From contig NZ_SMCS01000002.1 of assembly GCF_004342265.1 (NCBI RefSeq), positions 186,001 through 250,000 on the forward strand: a DNA stretch of 64,000 bases, read 5' to 3'. Within the stretch, counting starts at the first letter, position 1, and every line of letters begins with the position of its first letter. The notes beneath the pieces were generated by a model, which worked only from the letters and a program-made list of their open reading frames with translations, had not been told where the DNA came from and did not search any database. Shown piece after piece: positions 9,467 to 19,174 of the stretch. The position numbers were made by a program, and so were the translations under genes. Source of the DNA: Luteibacter rhizovicinus (GTDB taxonomy: Bacteria; Pseudomonadota; Gammaproteobacteria; Xanthomonadales; Rhodanobacteraceae).

Positions 9467-10518
9467 CCTTCCTCCGCCTGCACACCCGAAATATGCTGCA
9501 GCTCGTCGATACCGGCTGGCGCGAGATCTTTCAGCAGATCCATGAAGTTCCTGCCGACCAGCCGCTGCGCCCTTCGCAGCAGCAACGGTACCGGACTGGA
9601 AGGTTCATTGGCTGCGTAATAGGCGCAGATATCGTCAATCCTCCGCATGACATCCTGGGGTCCGGCGATGCGCCCGCTGGATGAATTCGCCGCGGCACCC
9701 TGCCCTGTCGATGCCGCGCCGCCGTCGACCTCGGCATCGTCGTCGGTCGCTTCACCACTGGAAGTTCGCGCCGCCCAATGTGGCTCGACGAATTTCGCGA
9801 GTTCGCGCAGGTCGTCGAGAAGCACTCGCAGGTCCGGTGCGGCGGTTCCCAGGTGTTCGTTCAGGATATGGTCGATGGCCCGGGCATGTTCAAGCGCTTG
9901 CCGGATGGCTTCGACCGATACCTTGAACTGCTCTTCGGAGCAATCCAGACAACATGCTTCGATCTCGCTCAGGGACGGCGCGGCGCTGGTTCCGTCGCCC
10001 GGCAAGATCTTCAGCGTACCGTTGGCGATGCGTAAATCGCGCAGACTGAAACGACCGAGGCGGGGCGATTGCACGAAGGGTGTTACCCGAAAGTAACCCA
10101 GCAGGCCCAGCGGATCGCCGAGCGACACCACGGCATTGACCCGCGAGGTCGGATCGTCGTTGTCCTCGGCATCGAGTTGCGGATGCACGCTGTCCCAGAA
10201 CGTTTCGAGCAGACCGCGAATGAGGGCCAGGCCGTCGGCCCATCCACGCAAGCCATGCATGCGCGTCCATGCCGCACACAAATGCACGGACACGCGAAGA
10301 TCTCGCGAACGTTCGAGCAAGCCCAGGGATCGCTGCTCCACCTTTTCCCAATCGGGCTCCTCGGCGGCAATCACGCTGTCTCCGGTAACGCGCTCGGTCT
10401 TCGCCTCGGCGGCACGTTCCAGCGCCAGAAAATCCGGGTCGTATTCGAGGTTGTCGCCCGTCGGTGCCTCGTCGGCAAGCGGCACGAGCAGTTCGCTCAA
10501 CAGTTGTTCCGTCATCAT
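9463..10518 (-). CDS. tssA: T6SS protein TssA (ImpA N-terminal domain)
   Basis: A 351-residue TssA. The N-terminal ImpA_N domain is clear (LLVPLADEAPTGDNLEYDPDFLALERAAEAK, then EPDWEKVEQRSLGLLERSRDLRVSVHLCAAW and GLLETFWDSVHPQ). The C terminus (IDDICAYYAANEPSSPVPLLLRRAQRLV) is the usual TssA end. TssA caps the growing sheath or contacts the baseplate and primes tube assembly. It begins with two tandem ATGs, the first overlapping the stop of the tpsA adhesin gene by four bases. It is therefore far from the other tss genes, behind a two-partner secretion pair. Confidence 0.92.
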   Translation of the reverse strand: MMTEQLLSELLVPLADEAPTGDNLEYDPDFLALERAAEAKTERVTGDSVIAAEEPDWEKVEQRSLGLLERSRDLRVSVHLCAAWTRMHGLRGWADGLALIRGLLETFWDSVHPQLDAEDNDDPTSRVNAVVSLGDPLGLLGYFRVTPFVQSPRLGRFSLRDLRIANGTLKILPGDGTSAAPSLSEIEACCLDCSEEQFKVSVEAIRQALEHARAIDHILNEHLGTAAPDLRVLLDDLRELAKFVEPHWAARTSSGEATDDDAEVDGGAASTGQGAAANSSSGRIAGPQDVMRRIDDICAYYAANEPSSPVPLLLRRAQRLVGRNFMDLLKDLAPAGIDELQHISGVQAEEG

Positions 10519-13500
10519 GGCAGTTGTCCCAATGTCGTGGCGGCTTCCGCTCCGTCGCAGCTCGACTCGTCATCCGGATCGCAGCCCGGTTGCTGATCCG
10601 CCGGCAAATGGATACCCGGACGCACGATACCGAACGCCCGATAACTCGCTGTAACCGCACTCATATCGACGTACGAGTCCGCGCGATTGCCACTGCGCTG
10701 GGCGCGGCTGGCTGCCACCGAGGTCGGTATGTTGACGCCGATTTCGCCACCGATGGGCAACACGCTACCGTCGGCGGCCAGAGCGTAGAAATAGGCCGGG
10801 GGCTGCCCGATGAAGGCCACCGTCTGAAGCCCGGTACCCACCACATAAATCGGCGCGCTACTCATGCCGATCCGGCCGGTGGACGCGTAGGTACCGAGTC
10901 CGTCGAGGATCGGCGTCGTGCCGGTCTGCAGCAGATCGCCGCCCCTCACGGCCAGATAGAGCGCCGCCGTCCCCGCGTTCACCGAGTAGGCACTGCCATC
11001 CACCGAAGCAAGCGTCAGCGTCTGGCCGTTGGTCAGGCTGAAGCCACCCGGCGCGGCGAAATTGCCGAGCACGCCGATGCGGTTGTCGACGACATGCTGC
11101 GCATCGCCGAACATGGCGCTACCCGCCGCGCGGCCGCTGAGTGTATTGGCCATGAGACGGCCCGCGCTGCCTTCGCTGATGGCACCCGCCGAGTTCAGGA
11201 CGATCTCCGTGCCGCTCACCGCACCGTCGATCGCCAGATCGCCATTCGTTGTGGTCAGCACCGTCTGGCTACCGCCATCCAGCGGACCGGTGACGCCAAG
11301 CGTCCGCGCATTGGTCAGGCTGAAGCCGCTGGCACCGAAGCCACCCACGCTGCCGATCTGGTTCGCCTGGTTCAGCGTTGTACTACCGACGGAACTGCCG
11401 GTCAGACGGCCCGCGGTCAAAATGCCGCCCGTCTGCGCGATCGTCGAGCCACTGCGCAGGTCGAGCGTACCGCTGGCCGTTACGTTGTTGCCCAGCGTGA
11501 GGCTTTGCCCGCTGAGAGAAACATCGCCACCACTCAACGCACCGCCCATCGCGAGCGTACCTCCGCGGGAGATCAGCGTCAGATTGCCGTTGCCCGCGCC
11601 GATCGCCGGCACCGTCAGGGTGCCGGCCGCCAACAGGCTCACGTTGCCGTTCGCCGTGTTCGTCAGCGAGGCGATCGTCAGGTCGTTCGCATCGGCCAGC
11701 GATACGCCAGCGCCGGTCGCGGTCACCGCACCCACGAAATCGTTGCCGGCGTTGCTCAGGTCGATCGCCCCACTGGCATTGAGGTTGCTGCTGCCAGCGA
11801 CATGCAGTGCACCGCTCTGACGGATGGCGTCGCCGCTGTTAACGGTCAGCGTGCCCGCGCCCACATTGCCCAGCGTCAGTGCCGTAGCACTGGCGATCTG
11901 CGTCGCGCCGCCGGTCAGATTCACGGAGCCACCGAAGCGATTACCCGCATCGCTCAGCGTGATCGCGTTGCTGCCTGCGTTGATATCGCTGCTGCCGCTG
12001 ACGTTCAGCGCACCGCTCTGGTTGATGGCGCCACCGCTTTTCGCCGACAGGTTGCCGCCGACGACGCCGCTGCCCAGATTCAACGCGCCCATACTCGTCG
12101 CGGTCAGCGCACCGGTGCTAAGGGCGCCCAACGTCAATGCACCGCCGGTGGCAATCTGCGTTGCACCGCCCGTCAGATTCACCGCACCGCCGAAGACGTT
12201 ATTCGTATCGTTCAGCGCAATCGTATTGCTTCCGGCATTGAAGCTACTGGTACCGCCGACGCTCAGTGCGCCACTCTGGTCGATGCCGCCGTTGCCGGTC
12301 GCGACCAGATTGCCGCCGATCGTACTGCTGCCCAACGTCAACGCCGTGCCACTGGCGATCTGCGCCGTGCCACCCGTCAAATTCACCGCACCGCCCAAAG
12401 CATTGCCGGTATCGTTCAGCACGATGGCACCGTTGCCAGCATTGAGGTTGCTGGTGCCACTGATACTCAGCGCACCGCTTTGACCGATGCCGCCGCCGTG
12501 GCTGTTCGCGATCAGGTTACCGTCGACGCTGCCGCTGCCCAGGTTGAGATCGCCCTGACTGTTTGCCGTCAATGCACCCGTGTTCAAAGTACCCAGTGTC
12601 AGCCTCGTGCCGCTGGCGATCTGCGTCGCACCGCCGGTCAGGCTCACCGCACCGCCGAATGCATTGTTCGCATCGATCAGCGTGATCGCGTTGCCACCCG
12701 CGTTGAAACTGCTGCTGCCGCTTACGTTCAGTGCGCCGCTTTGGACGATGGCGCCGCCGCTGGTCGCGATCAGATCGCCGCCAACCGTGCTGCCGCCCAA
12801 CGTCAACGCCGTGCCACTGGCGATCCGCGACGTACCGCCCGACAAATTCACCGCACCGCCCAAAGCATTGCCGGCATCGTCCAGTGTGATGGCACCGTTG
12901 CCTGCATTGAGGTTGCTGGTGCCGCTCACGCTCAACGCGCCGCTCTGGCTGATGGCGCCGCCGTTACTGTTCGCGGTCAGGTTGCCGCCTATGCTGCCGC
13001 TGCCAAGATTCAGCGTGCCTGTGCCGGTTGCCGTCAGCGCGCCCGTATTCAAATTGCCCAACGTCAATGCCGTACCGCTGACGATTTGCGTCGTGGCACC
13101 CGTCAAGCTCACGGCACCACCGAACGCGTTGCCTGTATTGGTTAACGCAATCGCGTTGCTACCCGCGTTGAAGTGGCTGGTGCCACCCACCGACAGCCCG
13201 CCGCTCTGCTGGATCGCGGTCGTATTGGTGAAATCGAAGCGGCCACCGGTACCGAAACTGCCCAACGTCCCAATCGCATTCGCGCCGGTGAGCGTCGCGT
13301 TGCCGGCGACGTTGCCGCTGAGCATGCCGGCACTGATTATGCCGCCTGTCTGCTGGACGTTTCCCCCTGCGGACAGCGCGACGTTGTTCGAGCCCGTCAC
13401 ATTTTGATTCAGCACCAGATCGCCGGCCGAAGCCAACGTCACGCCGGTCGAGTTGACGGCTGTATCGAGCGATAGCGTGCCGGTAGTGGTCGCCAGACCA

Positions 13501-16500
13501 AGGTTGCCCAAGACGGTCAACGGTCCGTTCACCAGCAACGACATGTTGTTGCTCAGACTGAAATTCGGCGCATTGAATGCGCCAAGCGTGCTTACCTTGT
13601 TCGCGCCATTCAACGCGACATTGCCCGCTGAGTTGCCGGTCAGGACATCCGCCGTGATCGCAGCGCTGCCTCCCTCGCTGATCGCACCGGCCGAATTCAA
13701 GGTGGTCGTCGTGCCGTTCACCGCGCCGTCGATCGCCAGATCGCCGGTCGTCGTGGTCAGCGCCGTCTGGCTACCACCGTCCAGCGGACCGGTGACCGTC
13801 AGCGTCCGCGCATTGGTCAGACTGAAACCGTTGGCACTGAATCCGCCCAGACTACCAATCTGGTTGAGCTGATTCAGCGCCACGCTACCGACGGCGCCGC
13901 CAGTCAACGTCGCAGCCGTCAGGACGCCACCGGATTGCGCAATCCCCGCACCGCTGCGCAAGTCGAGGGTGCCGCTGGCCGTTACGTCATTGCCCAGCGT
14001 GAGGCCTTGCCCGTTGAGAGAAACATTGGCGCCACTCAGCGCACCTCCCGTCGTCAGCGTGCCTCCGTTGGCAGTCAGGTTCACATCGCCGCCACCCGCG
14101 CCGATCGTCGATACCATCAGATTGCGGGCGGCTACCAGATTCACGTTGCCGTTCGCCGTGTCCGTCAGCGGGGCGATCGTCAGGTCGTTCGCATCGGCCA
14201 GCGATACGCCAGCGCCGGTCGCGGTCACCGCACCCACGAAATCGTTGCCGGTGTTGCTCAGATCGATCGCGCCACCCGCGGTGAGGTTGCTCGTGCCGCT
14301 CACGCTCAACACGCCGCTCTGATTGATGCCGCCGCTGCTGTTAACCGTCAGGGCGCCCGTACTCACATTGCCTAATGTCAGCGACGAGCCGTTAGCGATC
14401 TGCGTCGCGCCACCCGTCAAGTTCACCGCACCGCCGAAGGCATTAGCTGCATTAGCCAGCGTGATCGTGTTGCTACCCGCGTTGATGCTGCTGGTGCCAC
14501 TGACGCTCAGCGCGCCGCTCTGACCGATGGCGCCGCCGTTGCTATTCGCGATCAGGTTGCCGCCGACGCTACCGCTGCCCAGATTCAACACACCCGTGCT
14601 CGTCGCGGTCAGCGCACCGGTACTCAGGTTGCCCAGCGTCAACGCGGAGCCATTGGCGATTTGTGTCGTACCGCCAGTCAGACTCACCGCACCACCGAAG
14701 GCGTTACCTGCATTGGCCAGCGTGATCGTGTTGCTACCCGCATCGATGCTGCTGGTGCCACTGACGCTCAGCGCGCCGCTCTGACCGATGGCGCCGCCGT
14801 TGCTATTCGCGATCAGGTTACCGCCGACGCTACCGCTGCCCAGATTCAACGCGCCCGTACCCGTTGCCGTCAGCCCGCCGACGTTCAGATTGCCCAACGT
14901 CAATGCCGAACCGCTCACGATTTGCGTCGTGCCGCCAGTCAGACTCACCGTACCGCCGAACGAGTTACCCGCATTGTTCAGCGTGATCGGGCCACTGCCC
15001 GAGTTGAAGCTGCTGGCGCCGCCCACCGACAACGCGCCGCTTTGCTGGATGGCCAGGAAATTGACCAGATCAAATGTGCCGGCGGTGACATTGCCCAACG
15101 ACGAGATTAAATTCGCATTGCCGAATGCGGCCCTGCCGGTAACGGTGCCGCTCAACGTTCCGGCCGTGACGACGCCGCTTGTCTGCAGGGCATTTCCGCC
15201 TGCGGACAGTGCAACGGTATTCGAGCCTGTCACGTTCGCGTTCACCGTCAGATCGCCAGCGGAAGCCAGCGTCACATCGGAAGCAGTGATCGGTGCAGCG
15301 AGGCTCAACGCCCCGTTTCGCGTTGTCAGGCCGACGCTGTTCGTCGCATTCAGCGCTCCATTGACCAACAGCCCCGTATTGTTCGTCAGGCTGAAATTCG
15401 ACGCGCTGAAACCGCCGAGCACGCTGACTAAATTCTGGCCGTTCAATGCCACATTACCGCCAGCGCTACTGCCGGCCAGCGTGCCCGCGACGATCGCCCC
15501 GGTGGTTGCCTGGGTTTGATTTCCCGACGAGACCAGACCGACGGCACCACTGCCTGCGTCGAGCGTGCCGTTCAGTACGAGGTTTCCGCCTGTCACCGCT
15601 ACGCCACCTGAGTGACCGACGAGGCTGCCGGTGGCGCCGACCGTCAGATCGGACGTGCCGTTGTTGATTGTCACGCCCCCCGCGCCACCGTTGACCGCGT
15701 CCGATACGAGCAGTGCCTGCGTGTTGGTCAGGCTGAAGCCGTTGGCGGTAAACCTGCCGAGGTTGCCGATCTGGTTGGATTTCGTCAGCGTTGTGCTGCC
15801 TCCGGAACTGCCGGTCAGATAGCCTGCCGTCAACGCGCCAGCGGTCTGCGTAATCGCACCACCCGACTGCAGACCGATCTGACCGGAGCCGGCATTGATC
15901 GAGCCGGTCAACTGGATCGCGTTGCCGGACACGTTGATGCCGCCGCCCACGGGCGTGCCCCACGCATCGATACTGCCGCCCAGCGCAACGTTGGCATCCG
16001 AGACCAGGGTGACACTCCCGCCGTTCGCACCGGATACGGTGATGGCGTTGAGGTTGACGACGTCGCCGCCGTTGGCGACCAGGCTGATGCTACCGCCCGT
16101 GCTGCCGATGCCCTGGGCGCGAAGCACGCCGCTGTTGTTGACCAGTTGGGAAAACAGCGCAGGTGCCGCCGACGCCTGCAGCAGAATCGTGCCGTTGTCC
16201 GCCACGACCGTGCCGCTGTTGATCACCGCTGGCTGGCCTAAGTTGGACTGCTGCAAAGCGCCGGTAATGGCGATATTGATCAGCCCGCTGCTGTCGAAGC
16301 TGAGTACCGCCTGGTCCGCACCGTCCATCTCCACGCGACCCAGCGAGGCGGAGATGAAGCCCTGATTGCTCACGCTGGCGCCGATCAGCGCCACCGAGCC
16401 CCCCGACGACGCCGAGATCGTGCCGCCTTGATTAACGATGCCGCCACGGGTGGAACCGGCCGTAAGATTATAGGCGCCGCTGATGAAATCGCTATCCGAC

Positions 16501-16988
16501 ATGTCCAGCGTGCTGGCCAGCAGGCTACCGACGTTCAACGATGCGCTGGGGCCAAAAATGATCCCATTCGGGTTGATCAGGAAGATCCGGCCGTTCGAAG
16601 TGACGCTGCCGAAAATCTGGCTGGGAACTGCTCCGCCGATGCGATTGAGTGTGATCGCATTGGTCCCGGGTTGATTGAACGTGACCGTGGCAGCGCTACC
16701 GACATCGAAGCTGTTCCAGTTCAGAATGGCCTTCGCCGATGACTGGTTGACGGTCAGGATGGGGTTGGTTCCCGTGCCACTCAACGTAGTGCCGGCGCTG
16801 CCGCTGGACACGCTGGGGCCGTTGGGAATAGCGTTGGGCGGCGGCGCCGCCAGCAGCTCGCTGCACGGCAACAGCGACCCGGCCACCAGACCGAGCAGGG
16901 ACAGACTGACTGGCAAGGCCTTGCGGCGCAGCGACGAGATACGCATACCGGCAGTTCGGCAATGCGTGACGCAATGGGTATGCTTCAT
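10515..16988 (-). CDS. two-partner secretion exoprotein (filamentous haemagglutinin/HMW1-like TpsA)
   Basis: A 2157-residue secreted beta-helix adhesin candidate. An extended signal sequence ending near LLPCSELLAAPPP is followed by the TPS secretion domain (NPILTVNQSSAKAILNWNSF, GGAVPSQIFG, INPNGIIFG), which TpsB recognises. The long central part is Gly/Asn/Ser/Thr-rich and contains about a dozen copies of an 87-residue (261-bp) repeat plus two copies of a separate ADANDLTIA block. The C terminus carries a cysteine pair in CDPDDESSC, resembling the anchoring loop of HMW1. The ATG at 16988 is chosen for the signal peptide; a longer frame runs into tpsB. It starts 11 nt after the tpsB stop and ends overlapping tssA. 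Confidence 0.88.
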   Translation of the reverse strand: MKHTHCVTHCRTAGMRISSLRRKALPVSLSLLGLVAGSLLPCSELLAAPPPNAIPNGPSVSSGSAGTTLSGTGTNPILTVNQSSAKAILNWNSFDVGSAATVTFNQPGTNAITLNRIGGAVPSQIFGSVTSNGRIFLINPNGIIFGPSASLNVGSLLASTLDMSDSDFISGAYNLTAGSTRGGIVNQGGTISASSGGSVALIGASVSNQGFISASLGRVEMDGADQAVLSFDSSGLINIAITGALQQSNLGQPAVINSGTVVADNGTILLQASAAPALFSQLVNNSGVLRAQGIGSTGGSISLVANGGDVVNLNAITVSGANGGSVTLVSDANVALGGSIDAWGTPVGGGINVSGNAIQLTGSINAGSGQIGLQSGGAITQTAGALTAGYLTGSSGGSTTLTKSNQIGNLGRFTANGFSLTNTQALLVSDAVNGGAGGVTINNGTSDLTVGATGSLVGHSGGVAVTGGNLVLNGTLDAGSGAVGLVSSGNQTQATTGAIVAGTLAGSSAGGNVALNGQNLVSVLGGFSASNFSLTNNTGLLVNGALNATNSVGLTTRNGALSLAAPITASDVTLASAGDLTVNANVTGSNTVALSAGGNALQTSGVVTAGTLSGTVTGRAAFGNANLISSLGNVTAGTFDLVNFLAIQQSGALSVGGASSFNSGSGPITLNNAGNSFGGTVSLTGGTTQIVSGSALTLGNLNVGGLTATGTGALNLGSGSVGGNLIANSNGGAIGQSGALSVSGTSSIDAGSNTITLANAGNAFGGAVSLTGGTTQIANGSALTLGNLSTGALTATSTGVLNLGSGSVGGNLIANSNGGAIGQSGALSVSGTSSINAGSNTITLANAANAFGGAVNLTGGATQIANGSSLTLGNVSTGALTVNSSGGINQSGVLSVSGTSNLTAGGAIDLSNTGNDFVGAVTATGAGVSLADANDLTIAPLTDTANGNVNLVAARNLMVSTIGAGGGDVNLTANGGTLTTGGALSGANVSLNGQGLTLGNDVTASGTLDLRSGAGIAQSGGVLTAATLTGGAVGSVALNQLNQIGSLGGFSANGFSLTNARTLTVTGPLDGGSQTALTTTTGDLAIDGAVNGTTTTLNSAGAISEGGSAAITADVLTGNSAGNVALNGANKVSTLGAFNAPNFSLSNNMSLLVNGPLTVLGNLGLATTTGTLSLDTAVNSTGVTLASAGDLVLNQNVTGSNNVALSAGGNVQQTGGIISAGMLSGNVAGNATLTGANAIGTLGSFGTGGRFDFTNTTAIQQSGGLSVGGTSHFNAGSNAIALTNTGNAFGGAVSLTGATTQIVSGTALTLGNLNTGALTATGTGTLNLGSGSIGGNLTANSNGGAISQSGALSVSGTSNLNAGNGAITLDDAGNALGGAVNLSGGTSRIASGTALTLGGSTVGGDLIATSGGAIVQSGALNVSGSSSFNAGGNAITLIDANNAFGGAVSLTGGATQIASGTRLTLGTLNTGALTANSQGDLNLGSGSVDGNLIANSHGGGIGQSGALSISGTSNLNAGNGAIVLNDTGNALGGAVNLTGGTAQIASGTALTLGSSTIGGNLVATGNGGIDQSGALSVGGTSSFNAGSNTIALNDTNNVFGGAVNLTGGATQIATGGALTLGALSTGALTATSMGALNLGSGVVGGNLSAKSGGAINQSGALNVSGSSDINAGSNAITLSDAGNRFGGSVNLTGGATQIASATALTLGNVGAGTLTVNSGDAIRQSGALHVAGSSNLNASGAIDLSNAGNDFVGAVTATGAGVSLADANDLTIASLTNTANGNVSLLAAGTLTVPAIGAGNGNLTLISRGGTLAMGGALSGGDVSLSGQSLTLGNNVTASGTLDLRSGSTIAQTGGILTAGRLTGSSVGSTTLNQANQIGSVGGFGASGFSLTNARTLGVTGPLDGGSQTVLTTTNGDLAIDGAVSGTEIVLNSAGAISEGSAGRLMANTLSGRAAGSAMFGDAQHVVDNRIGVLGNFAAPGGFSLTNGQTLTLASVDGSAYSVNAGTAALYLAVRGGDLLQTGTTPILDGLGTYASTGRIGMSSAPIYVVGTGLQTVAFIGQPPAYFYALAADGSVLPIGGEIGVNIPTSVAASRAQRSGNRADSYVDMSAVTASYRAFGIVRPGIHLPADQQPGCDPDDESSCDGAEAATTLGQLP
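11815..15050 (-). repeat. 261-bp tandem repeats inside the tpsA gene
   Basis: Successive copies of a unit encoding SGALSVSGTSS...AGNAFGGAV-LTGG-TQIA-G-ALTLG-L-TGALTATS-G-LNLGSGSVGGNL lie end to end. For example, the sequence around TGACCGATGGCGCCGCCGTT at 14521 recurs at 14782, exactly 261 bp away. Some units are shortened to about 200 bp. A second duplication pairs 11680-11790 with 14181-14290, with long identical runs. Such arrays can change copy number by recombination. Confidence 0.85.
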
Positions 16989-16999
16989 GGTCGCAGCCC

Positions 17000-18712
17000 T
17001 CAAAAGGTAAGACCGAGCCGCGCGTAAACGCGCGTGCCCCTGGCACCCGATGCCCGGTCCGGGCCCCAGGGCCTGGATGCATCCAGGTGCAGTTCGAACT
17101 GGTGGAATCCGGGCAACCGGAAAATGAATCCCGCGCCTATGCCGCGCATCGTCGGCACCTTCGTCGTGGCATCGATGCGGTTGGCACCGGCCGCGAATCC
17201 GCGGGCGACATCGATAAACGCCTCCAGCTCCAGCACCTCTCGCCACGGACGGCCAAACGGCGAGGCCATGCTGGCGAAACCGGGCGCGTCCACGTGGTAC
17301 TCAAGCGAGGCGTAGTAACCGCGATCGCTCAGGTACTGGGCCACCGGATAAGCGCGCACGCTGTCCGGTCCACCCAGCGAAAACTGTTCCAGCGGCGTCA
17401 GCGCAGCGCGGGTGTACTGGCCGTTGAACTTGAAGTAGAGCCGCTGGGTCGGCGTGAGGAACTGCAGACGGGTATAAGTCAGCTTCTCCACCAGAAAGCT
17501 TCTGGCATGCCGTGGGCTCACCAGATCCGGCTCGGCGGAATCGTCGCTGATCGACTGGCGCAGACTGACTTGCAGCAAATCGATGCCATGAAAGCGTACG
17601 TCGGTGCGGTTGAGTGCGAAGCCCAGCTCGGCGACGTCGAACCGCTCGTTCGACAGACGCATCCCCATGCTGCTCAACCTGGACTCCTCGCGGATGGCGT
17701 GCAGCGTGCCCTGCATCTGCAGGTTCTCGCGGTTGACGAACTTCCAGTCCGCTCCCGCGTAATAGAGCGAGCTGGGACCTTCGACCTTGAGCGCGGCCAA
17801 CTCGCCGTTGTTGACCTGCAACGAACTCTGGCTACCGCCGATCACCCCGCTCAAACCCGGCACGACCACCGTCGGAACGCTGTAGCTCACGGAGCCGAGA
17901 TGGCTCTGCCGTGGATCGAGTGCATAGGCATACGTGCCGGACAACACGTCGCCGAGACCCAGCGGGCTGTACCAGCTCGCACCGACCTGGGCGCGATAAC
18001 GGCCGGTAAGCGACGTGCCGTAGTTGTTGCCGCCAACGCTGATCGCATAGGGACGCGGCGTCTCGCGCGCGACCATCACCAGATCCGTCTCGCCATCGTT
18101 CTCGCCGGGTTGCAACACCGAAGAAACGGCGATGCCCGGCAAGTCGCGTGCATACAGCAGAGCCGTATCGACATCGCTCTTGCGCAACGTCCGGCCACGC
18201 AGATGCTCGGCCGGCGCCGCGACAACCTCCGGCCGATAGCGTTTGGTTCCCTTCACGGTGACCTTACCGATCTGACCTTCGAGCACGCGGATTTCGATGA
18301 TCTGGTCGGCCCCCACGTTCTGCGCCGGAAGGTATGCCGTGGCGACGATGAAACCAGCCTGGCGGTAGGTGGTGGTAATCGCGTCCGCCGCGCCCTGCAG
18401 TTGCGCGAAGCTCAACTCCGCCGCGGCACCTTCACCGGCCAGCTTGTGGAATTGCGCATCGGCAAGCGTCTGCATGGCGGCTGGCGTGATGCCGGCATCG
18501 GCATGCTCGCCCACGCCCTGCACACGGAATCCGCGCGTCCAGAGCTTTCTCGGGCCACCGCCTGCATCGCGATTCTTGACTGGCGGCAGCACGTGGCCGG
18601 CCGTCGCCGGATGCACGGATACGGGCATATCGGTCGCTGCCCCTTCCTGCCCCCACGCCCGCCCTATCCCCAACGCCAGGAGCATGGCGGAGGCCAGACA
18701 CTTTATTCGCAT
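17000..18712 (-). CDS. two-partner secretion outer-membrane transporter (TpsB, ShlB/FhaC/HMW1B family)
   Basis: A 570-residue Omp85-superfamily transporter. After a signal peptide (MRIKCLASAMLLALGIGRAWG) come two POTRA domains (FRVQGVGEHADAGITPAAM; IEIRVLEGQIGKVTVKG) and a 16-strand barrel with the TpsB signature FSLGGPDSVRAYP (loop 6), FIDVARG and a C-terminal aromatic residue (ARLGLTF). It should export the adjacent TpsA across the outer membrane. The start at 18712 is supported by a GGGGG run ten bases upstream; an ATG three codons earlier also exists. It follows the small membrane gene by 126 nt and ends 11 nt before tpsA. Confidence 0.9.
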   Translation of the reverse strand: MRIKCLASAMLLALGIGRAWGQEGAATDMPVSVHPATAGHVLPPVKNRDAGGGPRKLWTRGFRVQGVGEHADAGITPAAMQTLADAQFHKLAGEGAAAELSFAQLQGAADAITTTYRQAGFIVATAYLPAQNVGADQIIEIRVLEGQIGKVTVKGTKRYRPEVVAAPAEHLRGRTLRKSDVDTALLYARDLPGIAVSSVLQPGENDGETDLVMVARETPRPYAISVGGNNYGTSLTGRYRAQVGASWYSPLGLGDVLSGTYAYALDPRQSHLGSVSYSVPTVVVPGLSGVIGGSQSSLQVNNGELAALKVEGPSSLYYAGADWKFVNRENLQMQGTLHAIREESRLSSMGMRLSNERFDVAELGFALNRTDVRFHGIDLLQVSLRQSISDDSAEPDLVSPRHARSFLVEKLTYTRLQFLTPTQRLYFKFNGQYTRAALTPLEQFSLGGPDSVRAYPVAQYLSDRGYYASLEYHVDAPGFASMASPFGRPWREVLELEAFIDVARGFAAGANRIDATTKVPTMRGIGAGFIFRLPGFHQFELHLDASRPWGPDRASGARGTRVYARLGLTF

Positions 18713-18838
18713 GATCCCCATTCCCCCGGTACCAGACGCGCGCGTCCCCGCAAACGATGCGCCATGCACCGCTTCGGTCCCCGCTTCGATGGCACCCTGT
18801 TCCGTCGATAAACCCTTGCCATCCACAGTAATCCCATT

Positions 18839-19174
18839 TCATTCGCCATGCAGAAGCCCCCTCGCCAACCATGTCAGCACTGCAAGCAGGAGCAGGGTCA
18901 ATACCAAAGCCATCAGCCATCGGCGGTCGAACCACGAACGGGATCCGAACAGCATGGGCAGCGCATCGCGCTGACTGCCCCGTCCAGGTGATTCCGCCGG
19001 CGCCACGTGCGATGGCGTGATCGCATTGCGCGCGGTAATGCCATGGCTGTCGTGTACCGAAGCCAGCACTTTGCGCCGACGCGCCCGATACTCGTCGCGG
19101 CCGATCCGGCCCAGCCGGTGCGCTTCGTCCAGAGCGTGCAGGTTCTGGTTGGCGTGGCGTTCCCATTCGGTCAT
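18839..19174 (-). CDS. small C-tail-anchored protein coupled to ppkA
   Basis: A 111-residue protein. It has a charged helical N terminus (MTEWERHANQNLHALDEAHRLGRIGRDEYRARRRKVL, reminiscent of short SHOCT-like oligomerisation helices), a linker, and one membrane helix at the C terminus (MALVLTLLLLAVLTWLARGLL). The ATG overlaps the ppkA stop by four bases (19171-19174), which decides the start against a much longer but shadow-like upstream frame. The topology suggests a cytoplasmic domain held at the inner membrane beside the kinase. No named family was recognised. Confidence 0.65.
   Translation of the reverse strand: MTEWERHANQNLHALDEAHRLGRIGRDEYRARRRKVLASVHDSHGITARNAITPSHVAPAESPGRGSQRDALPMLFGSRSWFDRRWLMALVLTLLLLAVLTWLARGLLHGE

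Noticed and set aside
10464..13145. An 893-residue open frame on the plus strand opposite tpsA, and several 200-300 residue neighbours
   Set aside because: They mirror the repeats of the real minus-strand gene, are Arg/Gln-rich without domains or ribosome sites, and vanish where the repeats end.
11815..15050. Regularly spaced repeats that could suggest a CRISPR array
   Set aside because: Unit length is 261 bp, the frame stays open throughout and encodes a beta-helix adhesin; there are no cas genes.
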